64,000 nt of DNA from Arbacia lixula (GCA_963669155.1 OZ022585.1:13699229-13763228), one strand, 5' to 3'. Positions 48,726 through 60,315 are shown, counted from the first letter of the stretch. Notes: generated by a model from the sequence alone, not told the origin. Translations and numbers: made by a program.

Positions 48726-50349
48726 AAGGAAAGAGAACACAAATCACAGTTAAGATTTTCTTAAACAACAATTTAGTATATGACGATGCAACGTTTTTCA
48801 CATTAAGAGGAATTTAGATTACTACGACAATATACAGGTCAGTAAAACAGTACTGCAAAAATGAGTCATAACATATTAGCATAGATTAGCATAATCATGA
48901 TGTGCTAGAATTTACAAAAACATTACGTTTCATTATCGATCATGACAGCGAATGATATTTTATATATATATATGATTTAAGAAAGTAACAAGCATAATAA
49001 GTCACGGTCATTCGGAACATTGTCCTGACGATTCACGTTGAACATTCAGAGAGGAGTTTTTTGGAGTATGTGCCTCCCTACACCCCTCACTACCCCGACC
49101 CCCATCCCCCAACTTCTCCGCCTCGCTGATAGCATTATTAGTTAACCTTCACCTTCATCCTCCATCTGCATGTACAGTATATAGTATTTCCGTGGATGAA
49201 TGTTAAAACCCTTCGGGAAATGAAATTACATTCCCAAGTCCACTCCTTTTCTTCGCCTTCATATCTGCCCCGAGAGTACTCACCAACACCTCAATTCAAA
49301 ACGCCTATATAAGACACCTCTGGGCACTTGCCGCGTCATAAATAGATAAGAGGGGACCAGAGTTAGTGGCAGTAGCTCAGAGATGACGTCATGCCTACGT
49401 AATAATTAGATATCGATTTCCCCCGGCACTGCATGTGCACAGCTAAACGAGAGTGAATAGGGCTGTTTGAGATTCAGCAGTGCTGACGGAGTTTTTGTAT
49501 CAATACCAATACCTTTTTTAAAAGTTTATTCGCTTCTTATAATAATTTTTATTCGTCTTAATTACCAAGCTCGGTGGCAGGCAATTAATACTGTATGTGC
49601 GCTTATTTTTAATGTTGATGGGGAGAGAGGAAACAAAAAGAATTAAGGGGATGTCCTCTCATTTTCATGTCCTTTCATTGTTTATCATCTATCTCTCGAT
49701 GCACTAACCCCTATCCCGCTACTTCCCCATTGTTCTAGTTGAGTGAGCACCGTTTACCAAATACTCATCCCTCTTGAGTTTGAAACCTTTAAAAACCCTT
49801 TATTTTTATATAAAAAAAAAATTCTGGATATTGTGACAAAGATGTAATATGACCTGTTATGTAAACATAAGAAGTCATTTTCGTGTCATGGTTGAGTGAA
49901 TACACTTTAAAAATCGCACAAGAAATGAAAAATAAAACGACATAAACAATTACCTTGTGACTTTTGAAAAGTGACATTTTTTTCCTTAAACATTTGCCCA
50001 CTTATGCATGACTAATTGGATTACTGCAATTTTCACACAGAAGTTAGTCAATAAGTTAAGAAATAATCCTGCCAAATTATTTTGCCTTAAACCTCTACGA
50101 TAAAAACTTATGTTATTTTGCTGAGGGGGGACTTACTTTTTTGTTGTGTTTATGATGGTGAAGATGAGTTCTTAGTTACTCATGTGTGTGGAAAATGTGT
50201 GTAAGAAACTACGTTTCAGGAGGGCCCTATACCATCATTTCCCCAGTCACATGATCAGTGGATCCCACCAGTTCTCCGTGTCTAAAGATATATGGAGCAG
50301 CCATGGTAAATCCAAATGTTTTGCTAAAGAGCTGCTGTGTTTATTATGT
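48726..50349. other. Unannotated intergenic DNA
   Basis: No gene recognised. Confidence 0.4.
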
Positions 50350-50379
50350 AGGTGATCTGTCGTAATCGACAGATCACCT
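50350..50379. other. Perfect 13-bp-stem hairpin
   Basis: AGGTGATCTGTCG, loop TAAT, then the exact complement CGACAGATCACCT. There is no T-run or gene end beside it, so it is not a bacterial-type terminator. It may be the remnant of an inverted-repeat element. Confidence 0.9.
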
Positions 50380-50877
50380 TCTAATTTCGTCCGAATTTTC
50401 TTTCTTTATTCCGGCCCTTTTTTGTGTGTCATCTATATTTAAACAATGCAAGTGTCATGTTTCATCAATTTTTCACTTGTGCAGGTATACATGTAAACTT
50501 GTCATAGCAATTTTTTCAAAGCCATGACATGACCGTGACATTATCAATAATAATAATAACGATAATAATGGTTATGTATCTGCGCTATACACAAAAAGTA
50601 TCACAGCGCTTACAATCAGATATAAAATATAAATATATACATTAAATTGCATCAACCATTGGAGTTCTCAACTGTGCCAGATGAGGCCTGGTGGCCTCTT
50701 GCTTGCTGCTTCGTTCACCAACAATTTAAGGGACAAGCCCGGTCAGCACATTATTCACAGAAGCTCTAGTATAGCACTTGAGGCCACCAGGCCCCAGATG
50801 GGTTAGCCAAGTCAAACCAAATAGTGATAGCAAAAATCATCAAAACAAATACACATTAAATAAATGAAAATATAAAA

Positions 50878-52292
50878 CTAGATATTTGGAAAAAGATATG
50901 ACTTGAGTTGTCGTTTGAAAGATGATATGGTCGGTGTTGTTCGGATGGAAGAGGGGAGTGTATTCCAAACTCTAGATCCAGCTATACTAAAACGTTTTTC
51001 TGCTATGGAGAGGTTTGTTCTCGGAATAACAAGTTTGGTGGTATCATTTAGGGAACGTAGATTACGAGCAGGTGTGTAATGAGCAATTGTGTTTACAAGA
51101 TATGAAGGACCAGTACTGTTAATCAATTTATAAATATACAGACAAAGTTTGAACTTGACACGTTGAGAAAAAGGGAGCCAATGGAGTTCCCTAATCAAAG
51201 GAGACGTATGTATATTGCGACCAACTGAAAACACTAAACGTGCGGCACGATTCTGAACATTCTGAAGTTTTTTCTGATCTTTAACACAAAGAACTGAAAA
51301 GAGACTGTTACAATAGTCAAGTCGAGAAAGTACAAGTGCCCTAACTGCATGATGGCAAGTTTTTTCATTGATAAATCTTCTAATGCGCCACAGATTCTTA
51401 AGATGGAAATTACAGGTACGTACAGTATTACTGACGTGAGATGAGAGTGTAAAGCACGAGTCAATACATATGCCAAGATTCATAACTTTAGAGGATAGTG
51501 CAATTTCATTATCACATACATTGAGTTTTACGTTGGATAGATTTTCATTGAATTGATTTTTCCGACATAGTATAGCGAATTCAGTTTTAGAAACATTTAG
51601 TTTGAGGAAATTTGAAGTCATCCACGTGTTTATCTCAGCAATACATAACGAAATTCTTTCTAACACTTCTTGCATACTTGATGGTGAGCAAGGATCAAAC
51701 GCATCATATAGTTGAATATCATCGGCATAGATAAGATAGAAAAGATTGTGCTTACGAATTATAGTTGACACAGGAGTGATATAAACATTGAAGAGTATAG
51801 GGCCCATAACAGACCCTTGGGGGACACCGTATTCGCAAGTCCAAGGAGCTGAAACTTGCTCTGATATTTTAACACGAGATGTCCAGCCAGTGAGATATGA
51901 GTGCAACCATTGTAGAGCAACATTTGACACCTTAAAATTTGATTCAAGTCGTTTTACCAAGATCTTGTGGTCAACCGTGTCAAAGGCTGCACTCAGATCC
52001 AGAAGCACAAGAAAAACCGCCTTTCGTTGGTCGAAATAAGATAATGTGTCATTTTGAAGCTTTAGAAGAGCAGTTTCAGTACTAAAATTCATTCGATAGG
52101 CTGATTGCATAGGATCATATAAGTTGTTAGTGGTGAGGTATTCAACCAATTGAGACGCTGCAGCTTTCTCAATAACTTTAGCTACAAAACTTAAATTACT
52201 GACAGGTCTATAATTTTTCAGATCTTGATAATCTAGTGTAGTTTTCTTAAGCACAGGTGTGATTAAGGCCTGGTGACATGCTACTGGAAAAA
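50878..52292 (-). pseudogene. LINE RT domain and C-terminus
   Basis: RT half of the broken ORF2. It takes over from the preceding frame at about 52290 (FPVACHQALITPVLKK). Blocks, numbered on the 496-codon frame ending at 50878: NYRPVSNLSFVAKVIEKAAA (52-71), FSTETALLKL, VLLDLSAAFDTVDHKILVKR (121-140, Asp 124), YGVPQGSVMGPILFNVYI (from 190) and YADDIQLYDAF (214-224, Asp 216-217). These are followed by LKLNVSKTEFAIL, MNLGICIDSCFTLSSHV, LDYCNSLFSVL, NRAARLVF and the end FKRQLKSYLF. All RT catalytic residues are intact. The first 26 codons of the longer open frame (to 52368) are out-of-frame sequence. Confidence 0.9.
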
Positions 52293-53399
52293 TCCTGATT
52301 GTAGAGAGGAATTGACCACCTTGGTGAGAGCCGAGATATGATACAAAACATATTTCTTTAAATGCCATGTTGGTTCAACGTCCAACGAGCAAGACGCATT
52401 AGACATTTTAGTGATGATAATCTTTAAATTTTCTTCAGAGATAACATCAAAGGCAGAGAAAGAGCATGTATTGTCACTCTGAGGACATTGATCGAGTTCC
52501 TGATTATTGGTACTGTCTAGGCTCTGACGAATCCTAACAATCTTCTCAACAAAGAGTTCTCTAAATCTTGATACCAAGGACACAGGAGAACAATTCTTAC
52601 TTGGAAGTAGTTTCTTGTCCCTGTTAAGAAGACTATCGAGAGTGGAGAAGATAGTTTTAGTATCAGCATCAGTGAGTCTATCATCTAAAAATGACTCTTT
52701 AGCATGTATTATTGCATCATTGACAAGTTTATTTGCTGCAACATATACAGGATATAGTGCACGGTTATCATCTGTACGATGTTTCTTCCATCTTCTTTCA
52801 GCTTGCCGCCTAGACCTACGTGCAGAGAGAACATCTGCATTTATCCAAGGATTGCGGATACGAACAGACTTCACACACGATTTTTTAGGTGCATGCTTGT
52901 CAAGACATTCCTTAACTGCCGTAGTATAATCCTGCAAGAGAGCATTCACGTCACCGCTGTCCACAAGTGTTTTAAGATTGTTAGAAAGCATCAAAGAAAA
53001 ACTATCAGGATTAATATCTTTGAACTTTCGGACTGTGTGCCGAGACCTCTCAGCTGCAGGAATTTCTACTGGGCTATAACAGAAATGTACACAATGATGA
53101 TCAGAGAGAAAATTCTCATTTATAGTGACGTCATGTATCTGACGATCAATCAAAGTGTTATTGGAGTTATCTTCTAGTACAGAGCAACCAGGATTTATGA
53201 GTTTCCTGGACATTACAAGATCTAAAGTGTGGCCAAATTTGTGTGTTGCGCCATTAACATGCTGGATCATACTACCAGTTTCAATGATTGACAAGAATTG
53301 TTTGACATCGGACCTGGATGGATCGTCGATGTATGCATTGAAATCACCAGCCATGATAACATGACCAGGTAAAAGAGAAATCTCATTTACCAGGGTTTC
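52281..53399 (-). pseudogene. LINE endonuclease C-terminal part and linker
   Basis: Middle frame of the same ORF2. It begins at about 53400 and includes PGHVIMAGDFNAYIDD (GDFN with catalytic Asp and Asn), the substrate-contact block KFGHTLDLVMSR and LSDHHCVHF (catalytic Asp-His). The linker follows with VRIRNPWINADVLSARRSRR and QAERRWKKHRTDDNRALY, then SFSAFDVISEENLKIIITKM and SCSLDVEPTWHLKKYV leading into the RT. It runs into the RT frame after NSSLQSGFF. One base gained or lost near 52290 explains the break. Confidence 0.9.
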
Positions 53400-53407
53400 A
53401 AATTCAA

Positions 53408-54232
53408 CTAGAAAATCACGTAGACGTAGACCTTTGATGCCGAAGGTGGAGGCCTATAGATCACTAATATATGAATGTTACCAGTTTTGTGTCTATAAAC
53501 CACACGGGCAAGTTCAAAGCTCTTGAACTTATTTTGAATGTCAATAGGGGCATGAGAATTGACAGTCAAGTTCAAAAGAGATTTATATAAAATAGCAATT
53601 CCCCCATGGTGGTCAGTAAGTCTAGGCATACTGAACATGGCGTACCCAGGGGGTGTACATTCATTAATGACTACTGGATCATCAACATGGAGCCATGTTT
53701 CAGTGATCATCATTATATCTAAGTCATATTCTAATATATAATCGTGGACGAGAAAAGTTTTGTTTCTTATTGAATGAGCATTCCACAGACAAAGTTTGAT
53801 ATTTGGTGAGTTAAATGGGTCAAATAGCTTGATTGGTACAAGATTATTCTTAACGACACCACGATGAATAGACGGTCTATTAGGTCGAGTCATGGAGACA
53901 AGCACTGGGATCTGACGTTGCTTTCTTTGACCGCCACGTTTACCCCAATGCCTATGTTTCCTAGGTTTTCTTTGTACACATGGTTTACGAGATATACCGA
54001 GTAGGCTAATTTTATCAAGTACTTCATGCAATGAAATGAAATTGAAATTGAAATGAAATTGTTTGTGAGAGAGGTAGTAAACTCTAAACAAGGAGTCCCT
54101 GTCATAGGATAAACGATGTATACATGTTTTGTTCTCATCAACCTGTGAATTGTGATGAGAGTTATTCTTAGTAGTTGGTGGTCTCAATGGGCCAGGATTT
54201 GACTGTACATCACCGAGCACTTTAGTGAAAAC
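53408..54232 (-). pseudogene. LINE ORF2 N-terminus: 2A-like motif and endonuclease start
   Basis: Opens with VFTKVLGDVQSNPGPLRPP and continues through a basic linker (QRKPRKHRHWGKRGGQRKQR). The endonuclease then begins KLCLWNAHSIRNKTFLVHDY (Asn of the active site), DIMMITETWLHVDDP (catalytic Glu), YAMFSMPRLTDHHGGIAILY and LVIYRPPPS. The frame then shifts near 53400 into the GDFN segment. The only initiation-like codon near the start is GTG at 54218-54220, and the true start was probably upstream of the truncation. Preceded by TAG at 54233-54235. Confidence 0.85.
54188..54211 (-). other. 2A-like ribosome-skipping motif DVQSNPGP
   Basis: The eight residues match the 2A consensus D-V/I-E-x-N-P-G-P, with Gln in place of Glu. 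In functional 2A peptides the ribosome skips the bond before the final Pro. Position at the N-terminus of a LINE ORF2 matches the reported location in some animal APE-type LINEs. The hydrophobic stretch normally found just upstream is not readable here. Confidence 0.7.
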
Positions 54233-54235
54233 CTA

Positions 54236-55330
54236 TTACCTCATGTAGCTCTAGAACTGCTCATCTATATGTAATGAATTTTAACATGCACAAAGTTAAA
54301 GACATTTTTACTCAATGGAAAAACACGCGCGTACGCGTACGTTAGTGCATTAACGCGCGCGCAAAATGCATTAAAAATGCCTTAAATCAACTTGAAATTG
54401 GTTTGCATATGTTTTAGGCTATTTCTAGAATTTCAAAAAAGTTCCGCGCGTGCGCGCGCGTTCGCGCGGTTTTCCGTGCGTAACGCGAACGCAACGTCAG
54501 AATACCGTTTTTTGTTTTACTAGATTCATGTTTTTGACACTACATACATTACATCGTGTCATTTTGAGACATTTCCATGCAATAATAAGATCGTGCGAAT
54601 GCGTCAAAGTTGAAAGTCTGCGCGCGGGTCAATACTCTTTTGTGTGCAAATATTGCAAAAAACATGAAAATCTTCAATCATCCAGAGCTCCTCGGAATGG
54701 CTGGTGACCCCCCAATTTTTTTTAATATTCGGAAAGAGGATGAAATGTTGATGTGATTTCATGTGTCATTTTACTGTTAGGTTTATCGTGACGTCATCAT
54801 ATAGCCATAAGAATCGAAAAAGTGAAATTTCATGTATGACGTCATGATTTTTTTACCCGTTTTTGCGTATCTCAGCAATCCTTCATCAATTTTCTCCAAA
54901 ATTTCAGTATGCTGTGCCTAAGACATTGATCTATGGTAAGGTTTCCTTTATTTGTCATTTTTAACACGTCTTCAAGTTGCTAGGCAATTTTCACCCAAAC
55001 AACCAAAAGTTCGCGCCAGAAAGATAACTTTCCGGAGTGGGATTTTTTTAAACTTCACGTGAAAAATCGCGAAGTTTGCCAGTGTAAATGGTGAGCGTAG
55101 AAAAATCGCAATTTTTGCCACGTGACTTGCAGCACTCCCGGCGGGTTGACTTTGATCTTTCTCTGTTAAGGACTCCACTTATGACGTCATAACCATGCAG
55201 CGCCCCGTTCTCCTTTGGATAACTGGTGGACATGCGCAGTACTTATCAAAAAATCGAGATGTGTCAGATCGCGGTTTGGGGGTAAAGTGTCAATGGTGAG
55301 ACATATAATCGCGTTCTTAGCAAGTGTAAA
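54236..55330. other. Unannotated DNA with CpG-dense patches
   Basis: No gene recognised. Alternating CG-rich stretches, ACGCGCGTACGCGTACG at about 54327-54343 and CGCGCGTGCGCGCGCGTTCG at about 54445-54464, stand out against AT-rich DNA. Confidence 0.6.
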
Positions 55331-55335
55331 TGGGG

Positions 55336-55435
55336 CTATAGTTGCCACACTGTGACAACGATGTGAACACATAGTTGCCACACTGTGACAACACTGTGAA
55401 CACATAGTTAACTGTGTGAACACACTGTGGCAACA
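55336..55435. repeat. Minisatellite, about 34-bp unit
   Basis: ATAGTTGCCACACTGTGACA then ACGATGTGAACAC is followed by a near-identical unit at 55371 and a degraded third at 55404. Each unit contains the imperfect palindrome GTTGCCACACTGTGACAAC. Confidence 0.9.
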
Positions 55436-56734
55436 CTGTCATTGTTCCATAAAGGAGGTCTCACTGTTAACACCCACTCCTCCGCATCACTTCCATTATA
55501 TCGGGATTGGGAGTCAATGACACTACTTTCATGACTTTAATCGAAAGCTGCCTACCTAGCCATTTTGCCCAGGAGATTAGAAACCCGGAAATCTCTCATG
55601 ATGCATGTATCAATCAATATGTTAAGTACAGAGATATGCTTCCTGTCTGTCTGTGTGTTCATTCATCCCATGAATAAACCATCTGCCTTCTAACCGCTTT
55701 CTTTTGTATGAAGACTGTGCCTAGACCGCGCTGAACAGTAATTTCTTTTGGAAAGTCTCTAAACAACGAAAAGAAATACACACAACATCTCATGAATATC
55801 ATGTTAAGTGTGCATACAGTGTGTACAAAAGCGCATAGACTGCGAGCATGGTAATAACGATTATATGATACATCGGAATGGAGGTTTTGTGGCAAATATT
55901 GTACTTACATTTAACAACGCGATCACATTTCAAGCCTGGAAATTGCATGCAATGATTTATTAGTATCACTTTGAGTATCAAAACATATTTTGAGCATCGT
56001 AAAACAACACAAGCGCAATAATAATCAGCTTCATTTATGCACACATTAACCTACTTCTACAAAACAACCAAGTTGTATAGATCGTTTTTTGTGCGCGTGT
56101 TTGTTTGCTTTTATTTTTAGCGGAGACAATACACGGGACATCATTGAATAATATGCACAGAACGAATAGTTTTATTCGTTGCATGACGTCAGTTTTGAAA
56201 AGTACGCCCCCCCCCCCTCATAATTTTGTTTGTAATTTCACCTATTATTCGTATCTTCTAGCTGACAGATGTATGAAACGGCATCTGCAAATTATTAAGA
56301 ATCAATTATAATATTGCTATATTCTAAATTCATATCAACATCCGATACACCTTTCAATTATTGGTCATATCATTAATTATTACTACCTTTTAGCTCTAAA
56401 TACAAATAATAACGCCATTCACACCACTCAAACGTAAAACCACCAACAGGCACATGCGCGTGCGATATCGTGAACAGCTGTTCTACATACCATTATACAT
56501 AATGCTATGGTACTATGGTCCATCGTAGATTCTCTAATCCCTTAATTGCATTGCGAGTTACCACGCCCACACGCAACACGCAAGGGACATCATAGTCCCT
56601 CACTTAATGAGACCAACGGACTTTGAAGGAGAGGGGGAGGGGGAGGGGGGGGGGGCTTCAAGTTTATAATGCGCCCATCGTGTCCATAAGCCTGATGTCC
56701 TAGGCACGGACTCCTACTTACAGCTTAATTCAAG
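55436..56734. other. Unannotated intergenic DNA
   Basis: No gene recognised. A C-run of 13 lies at about 56205-56217 and GAGGGGGAGG at 56632-56655. Confidence 0.4.
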
Positions 56735-56931
56735 AGGATTATAATCGGTATTCGTAATATATTCACAACTTTCCCCCAACTGCCTAGTGACGCGTTATTA
56801 CATTCACCTGTATTTCATGATTCAGATTCAGTGGATGGAAAGCACTCTAAATCTACAAGGTTTTGTTACTCGGAAAAACCTCGGACGAGCTTTGGGGTTA
56901 CACTTGAACGACATGAATAGCATATTGCACC
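56735..56931. repeat. Partial copy of the TACAGGTGA fold-back family
   Basis: CGTAATATATTCACAACTTT, then TCACCTGTATTTCATGATTC, then CCTCGGACGAGCTTTGGGGT match the right arm of the element at 26265-26640. It ends where the next fold-back element begins. Confidence 0.7.
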
Positions 56932-57604
56932 TTAAAGGTCCCCTAACATCAACATGTATGTTCTGATTTGATGCAACTTCATGTGTATATAACAAAATAA
57001 CTAACTGTTCAATGGTATTATATGTTCTATATCTTAGAATATTTTTTTCTTTATTTTTTTCTCAACACTGATAGGCCCCGCCTGCAGAATATCCTCCAAC
57101 TTAAGATTCCCCTTGTGACATAATCTAAGGTAGAAATTAGCAGGAAAATAGGCAGATTTTATGCACAAACTAAACATTACAATGACTACACCCACCTGCC
57201 CACAAGATCATCACCTGTCTTCACACAATACCATCTAACAACCTTTAATGTGGGAATAATCGTTTCATGATGTCAGAACAGTGCCAGCTATGCCAAGGCA
57301 AAAATAAATCTGCATTGTATAAACGTGTGATTCTACTATAAGCACTTGCAGGTAGCCATTGCAATTTTTAGTTTGTGCATAAATTCTGTCTATTATCCTG
57401 CCAGTTTCTACCTTTGATGATGTCACAAGGGAAATTTTGAATTGGAGGATATTCTCGAGGCGGGTCTTATCAGTGCTGAGTAAAAAAATAAAGAAAAATT
57501 ATTTTAAAATATAGGACACATCATTCCATTGAACAGTTAGTGATTTTGTTATATACATATTAAGTTGCATCAAATCAAGTGAACATACATTTTGATGTAA
57601 ATGC
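56932..57604. mobile_element. Large fold-back element, TTAAAGGTCCCCTAACATC family
   Basis: Arms of about 290 bases face each other: CAACACTGATAGGCCCCGCC opposes GGCGGGTCTTATCAGTGCTG, and AGATTTTATGCACAAACTAA opposes TTTAGTTTGTGCATAAATTC. The outer left end TAACATCAACATGTATGTTC opposes GAACATACATTTTGATGTAA. A second copy lies at 60922-61475. No ORF. Confidence 0.85.
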
Positions 57605-57611
57605 GTCAGAC

Positions 57612-58326
57612 CAAGGATGTTTCACCAATTGATATCCAGCTGCCGTTTAATTAATGCAGATTCATTGTACTCTCCTTCGAGTCACAAAAGAACGCTTTAC
57701 AAAGATTTTCTCTTTGATCTCCCATGTTCGAATCCGCTGATTCTCTGGATGATTGTTGCCTGGATTTGACGTATAAACAAAATCGGATGCGCAGAAGAAT
57801 TTGGGGAAATATCCTCACCCCATATGCTTGCGCAGATGTGACATGTAATACCTACGATGCATCTATAAAGATTAAATCGAGGAATAGTGTTACAATATGG
57901 CAAAAAGGCTCTAAACGTGATATCAAGTTGAAGTATAAAAGTCCCATTTTCACAATGTTCCGCGTCATACCTGCTAAAAAAATTACATGAAACGTTACTT
58001 TCAGATATTTTCCTTTCAGACAAGTAACATGAAAAACGTGCCCAGCAGCGCCCAAGCGAGTATTTCCATCTTAAAAGGTATTAAATTTCGTATTAGTTTG
58101 TCCTCATTAACTACATAACAAGCACTTAGTAACAAAATTGAAAGTTCAGCAGCGAAGCTAAAATGTATGCATGTGCAGGAATGTGTATGACCTATTATAA
58201 AATCCAGGTGAACGTGACGCAATCGCGTATGAATCATAACAAAATGCAGTTGCTAGTCAAGAATGTTAAGTGGCGGCATCAAACCTTGTTCAAAGCGACG
58301 TATATCCATGTGCGTTAACATCCTTG
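57612..58326. mobile_element. CAAGGATGTT-ended DNA element with 7-bp target duplication
   Basis: A 715-bp segment with ends CAAGGATGTT and AACATCCTTG, flanked by perfect GTCAGAC duplications (57605-57611 and 58327-58333). The ends resemble those of the CAGGGATGTG family, but the interior shows no visible similarity to it. A 108-codon minus-strand frame (57697-58023) has no recognisable domain. Confidence 0.75.
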
Positions 58327-58333
58327 GTCAGAC

Positions 58334-58470
58334 CAAGAACGACTAACAGCTTGAGGTTGGTTCCTCTCCTACCACACAGCAAGGTGATAAGCTCAGACAA
58401 GCTTTGGGACAACCATTAGTAACGTATTGTTTGAACGACGTGAATAAGATTTGCATACATAAAATAAGCA
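58334..58470. repeat. Partial copy of the TACAGGTGA fold-back family
   Basis: ATTAGTAACGTATTGTTTGA, then ACGACGTGAATAAGATTTGC match, inverted, the outer left end of the 26265-26640 element. Together with 56735-56931 this may be one old copy split by later insertions. Confidence 0.6.
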
Positions 58471-58804
58471 AATGGTCTATTAGCCTAGATCTCATTTATA
58501 TAAAACAAATTAGCATTGTATAAACACCATGAAGAAAATAGTCTATTCTCGTTTGTAGCCAAGGTGTGTGGGAACCTACATATCATTAGGCGCTGTGTGC
58601 AACCCCATTCACTGTCTTAACCCTCGCAATGACCCAATAAGTTCACAGACAATTAGCTCATGTCGTCATGGCTACGATTTCACCTCTCGCAGTATCATTG
58701 ACATAAACCTGCGTAGTATGTCAAGGCATTGCTATGTAAGGGCTAACACGTACTAGTTGGACACGTCTAAAAAGCTAATCAAATGTGAGATTTTAAATCC
58801 TATT
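58471..58804. other. Unannotated intergenic DNA
   Basis: No gene recognised. Confidence 0.4.
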
Positions 58805-58867
58805 AGGGTATACAAAGCTGTAGAAGCTTTTGGGGTAAGATTAATTTATCAAAGGTGAAGGCCAGGA

Positions 58868-59078
58868 TTAGGGTTATGGGTTAGAAAACGTTATTACGAT
58901 GTAAGCATAATGGTTTTGATTTGGGGGCTTAAAGCTTTCGTGGTAGACAAAATAGTAATAGACCAATAATCCCCTTTTTCTGAGGCTCGATTAAAGTCTA
59001 GTCACTTTTAAAAACAAAATAATATTTATCTTTTAGGATTAGGGTTATGGGGATGGATTACGTTTAGAGTCAGGCATA
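58868..59078. repeat. TTAGGG-like patches, duplicated
   Basis: AGGATTAGGGTTATGGGTTA (58869-58888) and AGGATTAGGGTTATGGGGAT (59035-59054) are near-identical, and each is followed by TTTTGATTT 20-50 bases later. This suggests a diverged duplication of about 166 bases with telomere-like cores. Confidence 0.6.
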
Positions 59079-59568
59079 GGGTTTTGATTTCTTTCTTCTT
59101 CCTCTTCCCCCTTGTCTTAAAAGAGGTTTCAAGTTGTTGTCTACAGAACGAAAGACTATTATCCCCGATTTTTTTTTCTTAGGGTGGATTTAAATCCTAG
59201 ACAAGTTTTTAGTGGATCAGATATTTCTAGCTCTTAACGTACATGTATATGGCCCAAACAGAGGAAGCGGTCTGAGGCGTTATTAGGAGCGTATCTCTGA
59301 ACCCGTTCCGTAGACCACATCTAGTGACATCGCGAGGACGATTGAGCCGTACGCGCGAGGGTTTCTCTTCGTTTTATGATAATCCATGCCATGTTTACTT
59401 CCGCCCATGGAACGCTCTGAACCGCTTTGAGCTAGATCGGCAATATTCCTGAGTGCTCTGAAACAATTCCTCGACCACTTTTAGATTAAAATGTAGATGC
59501 ACCCCTATGTGTGTGTGAATGTGTGCATTGTACCAAGACACGTCAATGCTCTAAATACATTATTCGTG

Positions 59569-59600
<32 letters not shown>

Positions 59601-60243
59601 GTTGTATAGCCACAAATGAAACCAGCGGCGTAAATGTTACATGCAATTCCCTTTAAATCGTATCTTAGCGACGAATGTTTCTTCGCTGGACTCGCCTGGA
59701 CATGCTGGACACGGCCAATTACATTCCACTGCTTGCTGGGCAGTCCATTTCTTTTGTTCTGAAGATCTACTTACATAAGCTGTTGCTATGGTTACGGCGT
59801 TACCCATGTCATGCAGTTGTCATAAGCAACGTTTGTTTGACTGCTTTGCGTAGAGGGTGTATTCAGAAAAGGAAATCATCTATTTGGTTCAGGGTTGTCT
59901 TCGCATGACTTGCCTCTCTATAACGTGGGCATAGATGTAATCATATTGCAACAGAGATTTCATGTTGGGTAGAAAGGTTGAACTAGCGTGTTCTGTATAC
60001 CATGTCGATGCGTGTATAAGCAATGATGGTTGCAGTTGCAGCAGCAAGCTTACACGTGTCTACGCCCAGTAATATATGCTGGGATTGATCATTGTGATCA
60101 TGCTTTCATTTGGACGGATGTGTCTTGTACATGCCTATAGAGACACATGATACCCCCCCAGAACCACCCCCCCCCCCCCACTTCACCCCTCTTCATATTT
60201 ATAGTTCGACATACCTTGGCAGCTTTCAATACAATGGCATTAG
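59079..60243. other. Unannotated intergenic DNA with poly-T
   Basis: No gene recognised. A T-run of about 27 lies at 59571-59597 and a C-run at 60167-60179. Confidence 0.4.
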
Positions 60244-60246
60244 CCC

Positions 60247-60277
<31 letters not shown>

Positions 60278-60289
60278 ACACACACACAC
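60244..60289. repeat. C-run joined to (CA)n
   Basis: About 20 C residues followed by about 13 CA units. Confidence 0.95.
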
Positions 60290-60315
60290 CCATGCAAACG
60301 ACAGTACTCTTAAAG

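Larger units (their letters stand above)
50541..54235 (-). mobile_element. Near-complete L2/CR1-like LINE with 2A-like motif
   Basis: Minus-strand LINE: 2A-like leader, endonuclease, linker, RT and C-terminus, then a 3' UTR with a GCGCT...AGCGC stem-loop (50582-50610) and an ATT-type tail (50541-50571). The ORF2 reading frame is broken by two shifts, near 53400 and near 52290, but otherwise has almost no decay. The 5' side is cut at about 54235, where an in-frame TAG sits five codons before the 2A motif. No ORF1 was found upstream. Confidence 0.9.

Noticed and set aside
50350..50379. Rho-independent terminator
   Set aside because: No U-tract, no upstream gene, and not a bacterial genome.
57697..58023. 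108-codon minus frame inside the CAAGGATG element
   Set aside because: No transposase motif or domain pattern. An overlapping plus frame of similar length exists.
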